The position numbers and the translations under genes are program-made. Shown here piece by piece: positions 12,638-19,992 of a DNA stretch of 22,980 nucleotides; within the stretch, counting starts at the first letter, position 1, and each line of letters begins with the position of its first letter. The notes beneath the pieces were generated by a model, which saw only the letters and a program-made list of their open reading frames with translations, had not been told where the DNA came from and did not search any database. Location of the stretch: positions 1 to 22,980 of the forward strand of contig CAJGBV010000022.1 of the NCBI GenBank assembly GCA_904501755.1, in the 5' to 3' direction. The stretch comes from Clostridiaceae bacterium (GTDB taxonomy: Bacteria; Bacillota; Clostridia; Oscillospirales; Acutalibacteraceae).

Positions 12638-14837
12638 AGTTCAAAATGAAATGCAAAGCCTTAAAGGCATTGTAAGAAAGATTACATATCAAAATAATAC
12701 GAACGGCTACACTGTTGCTCTTTTACAGTGTGATTCTGAAGAGGTAACTGTTGTGGGTTCAATGCCCTTTATAAACACAGGTGACGATATTGAGGTTTTG
12801 GGCAGTTATACCGTTCATGCGGTTTACGGACGGCAGTTTAAGGTTGAAACTGTTAAGAAAAATATGCCTACTACTGCCGCCGCAATTCTTCGTTATCTTT
12901 CTATGGGTTCTGTTAAGGGAATAGGCCCGTCTACTGCCAGAAAAATTGTGGAAACCTTTGGGGAGGATACAATGACAGTGCTTGAGTCTGCCCCTCAGGA
13001 GCTTGTTCGTATAAAAGGAATTTCTCCTGCAAAGGCACAGGCTATCGGGGAGGAATTTGTTAAGCAATTCGGTATAAGGGATGTTATGCTGCTTTTGTCG
13101 CGTTTTAAAATTTCTTCGGAGGACTCAATTAAAGTATATAAGGTGCTGGGTACCTCAGCTGTGTCACAGATAGAAACAAATCCCTATGTTCTGTGCGGAG
13201 AAAAGATTGATTTGTCATTTGAAAAGGCAGAGGATATTGCCGCCTATTACAAAATACCAAACAGTGACAGTCTGCGTCTTTGTGCGGGTATAGAATATGT
13301 TTTGAGAAAGAACACAAGCAATGGTCATACCTGTCTTCCTGTAGAAAAGCTTAAAGCTGTTTCATCCGAGCTTCTTGATGCTAAGACAGAGCTTATTGAA
13401 AAAGCTATAGAAGAACTGATTAGTACACTAAGAATAAGACGTGTTACTATAGATTCAGGAGAGTTTATTGCACTTAATGAATATTATGCCGCCGAGGAAT
13501 ACATAGCGGCAAGACTGTCTGTTGTAAACAGAGAAAAACGCAAATCCAATCTTAATTTAAAGGAACTTGAACTAATCGAAAATCAAATGGGGATTACCCT
13601 TGATGAAAAGCAGAAAAGTGCAGTTATAAAGGCATTCGAAAACGGAATTTTTGTTCTTACCGGCGGTCCCGGAACAGGCAAAACCACAACCCTTAAGGCT
13701 ATGATAGAGGCCTTCCGTTACAGGAATTTGAAAATAGAACTTGCTGCCCCCACAGGAAGAGCCGCAAAGCGAATGAGTGAGCTTACAGGCTGTGAGGCTA
13801 AAACAATTCACCGACTTTTAGAGGTGGAGTTCAGTGATGAGGGAGAGCATAAATTTTCAAGAAATCAGAGCAATCCTCTTGATTGTGACGTGATTATCAT
13901 TGATGAAGTATCAATGATAGATACGCTTCTTTTTGAAAATGTTTTAAGGGCTTTAAGACTTTCCTGCAGAATAATTCTTGTAGGAGATATTGACCAGCTT
14001 CCCAGTGTTTCGGCGGGAAATGTGCTTGGGGATTTGATTTCAAGCGATGCATTTGAAACTGTTACTCTTGATAAGGTATTCAGACAGGCACAGAGCAGCG
14101 CCATCATACGTACTGCGCACGCTATTATTGACGGAGAAAAACCTGACCTTTTTATAAGAGATTCGGATTTCTTCTTTATGCAGAGAAAAAGCGGTGAGGA
14201 GGCTCTCTCTACAGTGATTTCCCTTTGCTGTGAGCGTCTTCCTTCGGCTTACGGGTTTGACTGTCTAAAGGATATACAAGTGCTTTGTCCCTCAAGAAAA
14301 TTGACTCTTGGTACATTTAACCTTAACAATGTGTTACAGGGACAGCTTAACCCCAAAAATAAAAAAACACCTGAGCTTGTTTTTAAGGGCTGTTATCTTA
14401 GAGAAAAGGACAAGGTTATGCAGATAAAAAATAACTATGAAATTGTCTGGACTCGGGATAACGGAGAAGAGGGAACAGGTGTATTTAACGGTGATGTGGG
14501 TTATGTTGAGAAAATCAGTCTGCGAGAGGGTACTGTGGATGTGAAATTTGAGGACAAGACCGTTACATATTCTACGGAGGATTTATCTCAGATAGAACTT
14601 GCCTATGCCGTTACGGTTCATAAAAGTCAGGGAAGCGAGTTTGAGTGTGTGGTGCTTCCTCTTTATGATGTTCCTACACGCCTTAAATACAGAAATCTTT
14701 TGTATACCGCGGTAACACGTGCTAAAAAGCTTCTTGTTGTTGTGGGTAAAAGCGAAGTCTTTTATGCAATGTCCCAAAACGATCGCAAAATGCTGAGATA
14801 TACTTTACTTAAAGATTTTATTCAGGACAAACTATAA
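12630..14837 (+). CDS. recD2: ATP-dependent DNA helicase RecD2 (RecD-like)
   Basis: A 735-residue superfamily 1B helicase that unwinds DNA 5' to 3'; in Firmicutes it acts in DNA repair outside RecBCD. The N-terminal OB-like region precedes tandem helix-hairpin-helix motifs (KGIGPSTARKIVETFG; RIKGISPAKAQAIG). The helicase core has Walker A GGPGTGKTT near residue 345, motif II IDEVSMID, motif III VGDIDQLPSV, TVHKSQGSEF and the C-terminal TAVTRAK. The GTG at 12630 is chosen because GGAGGAG lies 6 bases upstream; an ATG at 12612 has no such site. It overlaps the preceding gene by 8 bp and comF by one base. Confidence 0.94.
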   Translation: MSEVQNEMQSLKGIVRKITYQNNTNGYTVALLQCDSEEVTVVGSMPFINTGDDIEVLGSYTVHAVYGRQFKVETVKKNMPTTAAAILRYLSMGSVKGIGPSTARKIVETFGEDTMTVLESAPQELVRIKGISPAKAQAIGEEFVKQFGIRDVMLLLSRFKISSEDSIKVYKVLGTSAVSQIETNPYVLCGEKIDLSFEKAEDIAAYYKIPNSDSLRLCAGIEYVLRKNTSNGHTCLPVEKLKAVSSELLDAKTELIEKAIEELISTLRIRRVTIDSGEFIALNEYYAAEEYIAARLSVVNREKRKSNLNLKELELIENQMGITLDEKQKSAVIKAFENGIFVLTGGPGTGKTTTLKAMIEAFRYRNLKIELAAPTGRAAKRMSELTGCEAKTIHRLLEVEFSDEGEHKFSRNQSNPLDCDVIIIDEVSMIDTLLFENVLRALRLSCRIILVGDIDQLPSVSAGNVLGDLISSDAFETVTLDKVFRQAQSSAIIRTAHAIIDGEKPDLFIRDSDFFFMQRKSGEEALSTVISLCCERLPSAYGFDCLKDIQVLCPSRKLTLGTFNLNNVLQGQLNPKNKKTPELVFKGCYLREKDKVMQIKNNYEIVWTRDNGEEGTGVFNGDVGYVEKISLREGTVDVKFEDKTVTYSTEDLSQIELAYAVTVHKSQGSEFECVVLPLYDVPTRLKYRNLLYTAVTRAKKLLVVVGKSEVFYAMSQNDRKMLRYTLLKDFIQDKL

Positions 14838-15535
14838 TGAAGGATTTTATAAAATCGGCGTTTGATTTCTTTGTGCCGTCACACTGTATGTACTGTAATT
14901 CGGGTGTGGAAAACGGGAGTGTTATCTGCAAGGAATGTGAAAAAGCTCTTGAAAGAACCGGGAAAAATATGTGTCTTAAATGCGGACTTAATAAAAAGAA
15001 ATGCGACTGTTCAAGATATGTATATCATTTCTCCCGTATTACTGCACCATTTTACAATAAGGGCGTTGCACAAAACGGTCTTTACAAATTGAAGTTTTCG
15101 GGTGCAAGGGTTCTTTCTCCCATCTATTCACACGCTATGACACAAAGTGTTTTAAGGGATTACGGCCATATTGAGTTCAGTAGAATAACCTATGTTCCTA
15201 CAGGACTATTCAGAAAAATCAAACGAGGTTATGACCAGTCAAGAATACTTGCAGAGGATATATCAAGAGAACTTGATATTCCCATTGAACACTCCTTGCT
15301 GGGCAGAACTCTTTTTTCAAGAACTCAGCATAAGCAACGGGGAATTCATTCAAGATTTCTTAATGCCTATGAAAATTATTACCGAAAGGGTAAAGCTGTT
15401 GGCGGAAACATTCTTCTTGTGGATGATATTAAAACTACTGGAGCTTCGCTGGATGCCTGTGCCCGTCAGCTTTTAATGGCTGGAGCAGATGAAGTGTTTT
15501 GTGTTACAGCACTTATAAGTGATAAAAACAGTTGA
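14837..15535 (+). CDS. comF: ComF family phosphoribosyltransferase-fold protein
   Basis: A 232-residue protein of the ComF/GntX family, needed for DNA uptake in naturally competent relatives. The N-terminal zinc-finger region has pairs C17/C20, C31/C34, C46/C49 and C56/C58. The PRTase-fold half has RGYDQSRILA (130-139), RTQHKQRGIHSR (162-173) and the PRPP loop ILLVDDIKTTGAS (192-204). It overlaps recD2 by one base (TAATG). With dprA further on it hints at transformation capacity, but no comE or comG pilus genes are in view. Confidence 0.92.
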   Translation: MKDFIKSAFDFFVPSHCMYCNSGVENGSVICKECEKALERTGKNMCLKCGLNKKKCDCSRYVYHFSRITAPFYNKGVAQNGLYKLKFSGARVLSPIYSHAMTQSVLRDYGHIEFSRITYVPTGLFRKIKRGYDQSRILAEDISRELDIPIEHSLLGRTLFSRTQHKQRGIHSRFLNAYENYYRKGKAVGGNILLVDDIKTTGASLDACARQLLMAGADEVFCVTALISDKNS

Positions 15536-15560
15536 AAAAATTAAAAAATACGGATATAAT
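15532..15560 (+). promoter_or_regulatory. Promoter of the mreB-like gene
   Basis: TTGAAA, a 17-bp spacer and a perfect TATAAT. The -35 box overlaps the comF stop codon. The start near 15567 leaves a leader of under 20 bases, just enough for the GGGAGG ribosome site. Confidence 0.75.
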
Positions 15561-15583
15561 TGTCTTAGAGGGAGGTGGCGTTT

Positions 15584-16606
15584 ATGCCCAGTGATATAGG
15601 TATAGATTTAGGTTCATCAAAAACCGTTATTTTTTCAGATTCGGGCATTGTTATTGAACAGCCAAGTGTGGTTACGGTTGATGCAGAAACCTATGCTCCC
15701 GTTTATTTTGGTGATAAAGCTAAGCAGACTATGGGCAGAACTCCCGATACTCTTGAGTGTATTCACCCAATTGAGCATGGTCTTATTGCTGACTATGATA
15801 TTGCCGAGGCTATGCTTAAAAATTATATGGATACTGCCTTTGGTAATAAGGTTATTCGTCCTAAGGTAATGGCGACTCTTCCTACTGGGCTTACTGAACT
15901 TCAGCATCATTCTCTTGCAAATGTTGTTCAGGCCGGCGGAGGCAGAAGCGTAAGCGTTGTTGAGGCCCCTATTGCTATTGCTATAGGTTTGGGTCTTGAT
16001 TTCAGTGCACCTTCGGGAAACCTTGTTGTAGATATAGGTGCAGGTACTACCGATATTGCGGTTCTTTCACTTGGAGGTATAGTTGCCTGTGATTCCTTTA
16101 AGACGGCGTCATACGATTTTGATGATATTATAATTAATTATGTGAGAAGAAAGCGTAATATCGCTATAGGTAAGCTTACTGCAGAAAGCATTAAAAAACA
16201 GGTGGGCTGTGTATCAAAGCGTCCTGTAGAGGTTACTGCAATAGCTAAGGGCAGAAATCTGTTCAGCGGTCTTCCCGAGGCTTTTGAAATTTCTTCGGGT
16301 GAGATTTATAAAAAACTTAATGAGTGTGCTCTAACAATTTGTAACGCTATACGAAAGGTGCTTGAAATAACCGAGCCTGACCTTGTGGCAGATATTAAGC
16401 AAAAGGGACTTCATCTTGTGGGTGGCGGTTCTAAGATGTTTGGAATGGCAGAACTTATTTCAGAATATATAGGTATAGAGGTTATTACCTATGATGAGCC
16501 TGAACTTAGTCTTGTAAAGGGTGCGGCGGTAGCTTTGTCAAAGCCGGAGCTGCTTAAAAATATCAACTATCAGGCTCGCTCTATAAAAGAGCTTGAAATA
16601 AAATAA
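15584..16606 (+). CDS. mreB: MreB-family actin-like cell shape protein
   Basis: A 340-residue bacterial actin that forms membrane-bound filaments steering side-wall peptidoglycan synthesis. Visible motifs are phosphate-1 IGIDLGSSKT near the start, AGGGRSVSVVEAPIAIAIGLGLD, phosphate-2 VDIGAGTTDIAVLSLGG, AIAKGRNLFSGLPEAFEISS and the adenosine motif LVGGGSKMFGM. The ATG at 15584 follows GGGAGGTGG by 5 bases; the GTG at 15575 lies inside that site. It has its own promoter and no mreC or mreD beside it, so it may be one of several paralogues (MreB, Mbl or MreBH cannot be told apart). Confidence 0.9.
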   Translation: MPSDIGIDLGSSKTVIFSDSGIVIEQPSVVTVDAETYAPVYFGDKAKQTMGRTPDTLECIHPIEHGLIADYDIAEAMLKNYMDTAFGNKVIRPKVMATLPTGLTELQHHSLANVVQAGGGRSVSVVEAPIAIAIGLGLDFSAPSGNLVVDIGAGTTDIAVLSLGGIVACDSFKTASYDFDDIIINYVRRKRNIAIGKLTAESIKKQVGCVSKRPVEVTAIAKGRNLFSGLPEAFEISSGEIYKKLNECALTICNAIRKVLEITEPDLVADIKQKGLHLVGGGSKMFGMAELISEYIGIEVITYDEPELSLVKGAAVALSKPELLKNINYQARSIKELEIK

Positions 16607-16614
16607 AAAAATAC

Positions 16615-16643
16615 TTGACACACAGTAAGGTCTGTGGTACAAT
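16615..16643 (+). promoter_or_regulatory. Promoter of infC-rpmI-rplT
   Basis: Consensus TTGACA, a 17-bp spacer and TACAAT. The predicted start near 16650 gives a leader of about 148 bases before infC. Confidence 0.85.
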
Positions 16644-16649
16644 AATGCG

Positions 16650-16797
16650 GTAAAAAGAAGAACTATCCGTTCTCACCCCAAGGTTTAATGTCTGAAAGGG
16701 TCATCAAGTTTTCTGAAATTCAATGTTAATTTCGGTTGTTTTTTGGTGCGTGAACGGATTTCGTTCACGCTTTTGTTTTATTTTGGAGGTGCGTACT
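16650..16797 (+). promoter_or_regulatory. infC operon leader (L20-leader-type attenuation candidate)
   Basis: A ~148-base untranslated leader between promoter and infC. It opens with CTATCCGTTCTCACCCCAAG, has a folded middle part and ends in an intrinsic terminator just before the ribosome site. In Firmicutes the infC-rpmI-rplT leader binds L20 and causes early termination when L20 is in excess. Position and layout match that. I did not verify the L20-binding fold base by base. Confidence 0.6.
16748..16779 (+). terminator. Leader terminator before infC
   Basis: GCGTGAACG and CGTTCACGC pair perfectly around a GATTT loop, followed by TTTTGTTTT. It ends 6 bp before the infC ribosome site, so it must act as an attenuator rather than an end-of-gene terminator. 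Confidence 0.85.
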
Positions 16798-17319
16798 ATC
16801 AGCAGTAAACAAGAAGTAGCCATTAATGAGGCAATACGGTTTAAAGAGGTTCGTGTGATTGATACCGACGGAAGTCAGCTTGGTATTCTTCCTATTAAAG
16901 ATGCTATAGCTGCCGCTTATGAGAGAGAACTTGACCTTGTTAATATCTCTCCCAATGCTAACCCGCCTGTATGTAAAATTATGGATTTCGGTAAATACCG
17001 TTTTGAACAGGCTAAACGCGAAAAGGAAGCTAAAAAGAACCAGAAAACCTTTGATATCAAGGAAGTTCGCCTTGGTCTTTCCATTGATACTCACGATTTC
17101 GAAACAAAGGGAAATCAGGCAATCCGTTTTCTTAAAAGCGGTGATAAGGTTAAGGTTTCAATCCGTTTCCGTGGACGTGAATTGGGACATCCCGAAATCG
17201 GTCTGGAAACAATGGCAAGATTTGCTGATTATTGCGAGGAATTTGCAACCGTTGAAAAACCTGCTAAAATGGAAGGCAGAAATATGCTTATGTTCCTTGC
17301 TCCAAAGTCCGCTAAATAA
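16798..17319 (+). CDS. infC: Translation initiation factor IF-3 (AUC start)
   Basis: A 173-residue factor that binds the 30S subunit and checks the start codon-initiator tRNA match. The N-terminal domain begins INEAIRFKEVRVIDTDGSQLG. A lysine-rich linker (REKEAKKNQKTFDIKEVRLG) follows, then the C-terminal domain with RFRGRELGHPEIG. A start at ATC (16798) gives normal IF-3 length and sits 8 bases after GGAGG. The only nearby standard codon, GTG at 16789, overlaps that site. Unusual AUU/AUC/AUA starts are known for infC and let IF-3 limit its own synthesis. First gene of the infC-rpmI-rplT operon. Confidence 0.95.
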   Translation: MSSKQEVAINEAIRFKEVRVIDTDGSQLGILPIKDAIAAAYERELDLVNISPNANPPVCKIMDFGKYRFEQAKREKEAKKNQKTFDIKEVRLGLSIDTHDFETKGNQAIRFLKSGDKVKVSIRFRGRELGHPEIGLETMARFADYCEEFATVEKPAKMEGRNMLMFLAPKSAK

Positions 17320-17346
17320 GACAGAAATTCAAAGGGAGGATTTATT

Positions 17347-17544
17347 ATGCCTAAAATCAAAACACACAGTGGTGCAAAAAAGCGTTTTAAGCTTACCAAA
17401 ACCGGCAAGGTAAAACGTGCTCATGCATTCAAGTCTCACATTCTTAACAAGAAAACTACAAAGCGTAAGAGAAATCTTCGCAAGACAGTTATTGCTGATG
17501 TAACAAATACAGCAACTGTTAAGAGATTAATTCCTTATAAATAA
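17347..17544 (+). CDS. rpmI: 50S ribosomal protein bL35
   Basis: A 65-residue, highly basic ribosomal protein. The start PKIKTHSGAKKRFKLTKTGK and later HILNKKTTKRKRNLRKT are standard for L35. The length is typical. AAAGGGAGG lies before the ATG, 27 bp after infC. Second gene of the operon. Confidence 0.98.
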   Translation: MPKIKTHSGAKKRFKLTKTGKVKRAHAFKSHILNKKTTKRKRNLRKTVIADVTNTATVKRLIPYK

Positions 17545-17580
17545 GGAAAAGTAACGATTAATTAACGGAGGTTTCTACAA

Positions 17581-17940
17581 ATGGCTCGTGTTAAAGGTGC
17601 GTTAGCAACACGCAAAAGAAGAAAAAAGATTTTAAAGCTCTCTAAGGGCTATTTCGGAGCTAAATCCAAGCTCTTTAAAACTGCTAAAGAAGCAGTTATG
17701 AAGTCTGGCAACTATGCTTATGTTGGCCGTCGTCTGAAAAAGCGCGATTTCCGTCGTCTTTGGATTACCAGAATTTCTGCCGCAGCTAAAATCAACGGTA
17801 TGAATTATTCTACTTTAATGAACGGTCTTAAGATTGCAGGTGTTCAGATCAACCGTAAAATGTTGGCTGATGTTGCAGTTAATGACCCCGAAGGTTTTGC
17901 AGCAATTGCAGAGCAGGCTAAGAAGGCTTTAGCTAAGTAA
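17581..17940 (+). CDS. rplT: 50S ribosomal protein bL20
   Basis: A 119-residue basic ribosomal protein needed early in 50S assembly. MARVKGALATRKRRKKILKL, GYFGAKSKLFKTAKEAVMKS and RKRDFRRLWITRI-like segments are diagnostic. L20 also represses its own operon by binding the infC leader in Firmicutes, which fits the leader seen here. ACGGAGG precedes the ATG. A terminator follows. Confidence 0.98.
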   Translation: MARVKGALATRKRRKKILKLSKGYFGAKSKLFKTAKEAVMKSGNYAYVGRRLKKRDFRRLWITRISAAAKINGMNYSTLMNGLKIAGVQINRKMLADVAVNDPEGFAAIAEQAKKALAK

Positions 17941-17945
17941 ATCTA

Positions 17946-17976
17946 TCGCCCAAGTTATATCTTGGGCGAATTTTTT
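17946..17976 (+). terminator. Terminator of infC-rpmI-rplT
   Basis: TCGCCCAAG and CTTGGGCGA pair around TTATAT, followed by ATTTTTT. Confidence 0.9.
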
Positions 17977-18000
17977 AATATATAAGGTAGGAAAAATAAT

Positions 18001-18777
18001 ATGTCTTTTGCTGAAATTTCAGGTAAAGATAATGGGCGTATTAAACGCATTTGCAAACTTCAGACATCCTCTCGCTTCAGAAAAGAAGAGGGCTGTTTCG
18101 TTATTGAAGGACTTAGAACTATTGATGATGCCTGTGAAAATTCCATCAGACTTAATGAACTGTATTTTACATCTGCCGCCTATGAAAAACACCGCACCGA
18201 GCTTGAAAAATTTATTGCCTGTGCGGATTTTGTCGCACAAATAAGTGAATCGGTGGCAAAGAATATTTCGGATACTTTTACACCGCAGGGCATATTTGCT
18301 GTTGCAGCTATGCCTGAAAGAAAAGAAGAATTAAGCCATAAGGGCAAATATATAGCCCTTGAAAACGTTCAGGACCCTGCTAATCTCGGTGCTGTTGCCC
18401 GTACTGCCGAGGCACTTGGTATAAGCGGCATTATAATTACCGATGATTCCTGTGACCCATACAGCCCGAAATCTCTTAGGGCATCAATGGGTACACTGCT
18501 TCGTTTGCCCCTTATTTTTACAGATGATATGCCACAGTTTTTAAAGAAAACTACAGCCTCTACCTACGCTTGTGTTGCTCATGGTGAAGCAGAAAAGGTG
18601 GGTAAAATTTCCTTTAATTCATTTTCTGTTGCGGTTATAGGTAATGAAGCTAACGGCTTAACCGATAAAACAATTGCTGTGTGTGATAAAAGTATTACCA
18701 TACAAATGCTGGGTAGAGCTGAATCATTAAACGCTGCTGCTGCCGCCGCTATTGTTATGTGGGAGATGGTAAAGTGA
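18001..18777 (+). CDS. TrmH/SpoU-family RNA 2'-O-ribose methyltransferase
   Basis: A 258-residue SPOUT-class methyltransferase that uses S-adenosylmethionine. An N-terminal substrate-binding domain (about 1-105; RKEEGCFVIEGLRTI) precedes the knotted domain. There the three motifs are complete: ENVQDPANLGAVARTAEALG (121-140), IGNEANGL (213-220) and ESLNAAAAAAI (241-251). The style suits 23S rRNA methyltransferases near rplT, but whether the target is rRNA or tRNA cannot be told. AGGTAGG precedes the ATG. The stop overlaps the dprA start by 4 bp (GTGA). Confidence 0.9.
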   Translation: MSFAEISGKDNGRIKRICKLQTSSRFRKEEGCFVIEGLRTIDDACENSIRLNELYFTSAAYEKHRTELEKFIACADFVAQISESVAKNISDTFTPQGIFAVAAMPERKEELSHKGKYIALENVQDPANLGAVARTAEALGISGIIITDDSCDPYSPKSLRASMGTLLRLPLIFTDDMPQFLKKTTASTYACVAHGEAEKVGKISFNSFSVAVIGNEANGLTDKTIAVCDKSITIQMLGRAESLNAAAAAAIVMWEMVK

Positions 18778-19976
18778 TATACTGGATATGGCTGCAACAG
18801 GCTCTCGGCTACGGCAATAACAGATTATCTGATGTTATGGAAAAGTTTCCCTCTGCCAAAGCGGTTTTTTCCGCAGGCGAAGAGGGGAGAATGGCTGCAG
18901 GTATTTTTAATGAGCGTGAGCTTCGTGTTATGAGCAGTACACCTCTTCAAAAAGCAAAGGACATTTATGAAAGGTGTATTAGGGAGAATATAACGGTTAT
19001 TACTCCTGATATGTCGGTATATCCCAAAATACTGAAAAATATACCCAATCCTCCCTTTGCTTTGTATGTGAAGGGGCGTTTTCCTGATTTTGACAATATT
19101 CCTACAATGTGTATCGTCGGTCCGAGAAAGGTTTCCTATTATGGATATAAATGTGCATATTCCCTTGCGGGACGGCTGAGCAGAGCCGGTTTTGTTATAG
19201 TTAGCGGAGGTGCTACGGGCAGCGATACTGCAGCTCATAAGGGTGCGCTTCTTAACGGCGGTACAACTGTAGCTGTTCTTGCTAACGGCTTTGGAGATAA
19301 TTATTTAGTTCAAAATGAACAGTTAAGAAATGATATTGCCGGTAATGGCTGTCTGATTACCGAATATCCTCCTTACACTAAGGTAAATAAAGGCTCTTTT
19401 CATTATAGAAACAGGATAATGTCGGGTCTTTCTCTCGGTATTATTGCTGTTGAAGCTGAAGAGTCAAGCGGTACAATGATTACAGCAAGACATGCCGAAG
19501 AGCAAAACAAAGATATTTTTGTTATTACCGGTAATCCTTCTTTGCCTCAATATTCGGGTATAAACAAATTACTTCTTGACGGCGCTAAACCTATTACTAA
19601 GCTGGATGATGTATTCGGTGAATATAAAACACGGCTTGGCGGTAAAATAAATATCGAAAAGGCCACAAATGAGCCGTTGGCAAAAATGCCTGAATACAAA
19701 CCGAATGAAAAGCCCGTGAGAAAGATAAATAACAAAAAATCTGATGAAAACAAGCCGTTAAAAATAAATAACGGAGAAATAAATAAAAAAATATTGCCGG
19801 AAGGTCTTTCCAAAAACGCAAAAATAATATATAATCAATTAGATAAGCAAATTTTTACATGTGATGATTTGCTCAGTGAAACTATGAATTCAAATAATAT
19901 TTTGTCTGCATTGGGTGAGCTTGAGCTCTTTGGATATATCAAAGCTTTGCCCGGCGGACGCTATACTTTAAATTAG
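18774..19976 (+). CDS. dprA: DNA-processing protein DprA
   Basis: A 400-residue protein that binds incoming single-stranded DNA and loads RecA during transformation; it is also widespread in non-competent bacteria. An N-terminal helical domain is followed by the Rossmann core: VGPRKVS (about 115-121), IVSGGATGSDTAAH (about 142-155), SFHYRNRIMSGLS (about 208-220) and SSGTMITARHAEE. A lysine- and asparagine-rich linker (about 300-350) leads to a C-terminal winged helix. The GTG at 18774, with GGGAG 8 bases upstream, gives translational coupling to the methyltransferase gene. topA follows 16 bp on, as is common in Firmicutes. Confidence 0.93.
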   Translation: MIYWIWLQQALGYGNNRLSDVMEKFPSAKAVFSAGEEGRMAAGIFNERELRVMSSTPLQKAKDIYERCIRENITVITPDMSVYPKILKNIPNPPFALYVKGRFPDFDNIPTMCIVGPRKVSYYGYKCAYSLAGRLSRAGFVIVSGGATGSDTAAHKGALLNGGTTVAVLANGFGDNYLVQNEQLRNDIAGNGCLITEYPPYTKVNKGSFHYRNRIMSGLSLGIIAVEAEESSGTMITARHAEEQNKDIFVITGNPSLPQYSGINKLLLDGAKPITKLDDVFGEYKTRLGGKINIEKATNEPLAKMPEYKPNEKPVRKINNKKSDENKPLKINNGEINKKILPEGLSKNAKIIYNQLDKQIFTCDDLLSETMNSNNILSALGELELFGYIKALPGGRYTLN

Positions 19977-19992
19977 CATAAGGAGAGAAAAA

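Noticed and set aside
16919..17413. 164-codon open frame on the plus strand over infC and rpmI
   Set aside because: It overlaps two certain genes in another frame, and its lysine/arginine-rich translation is what out-of-frame reading of those genes gives. No ribosome site.
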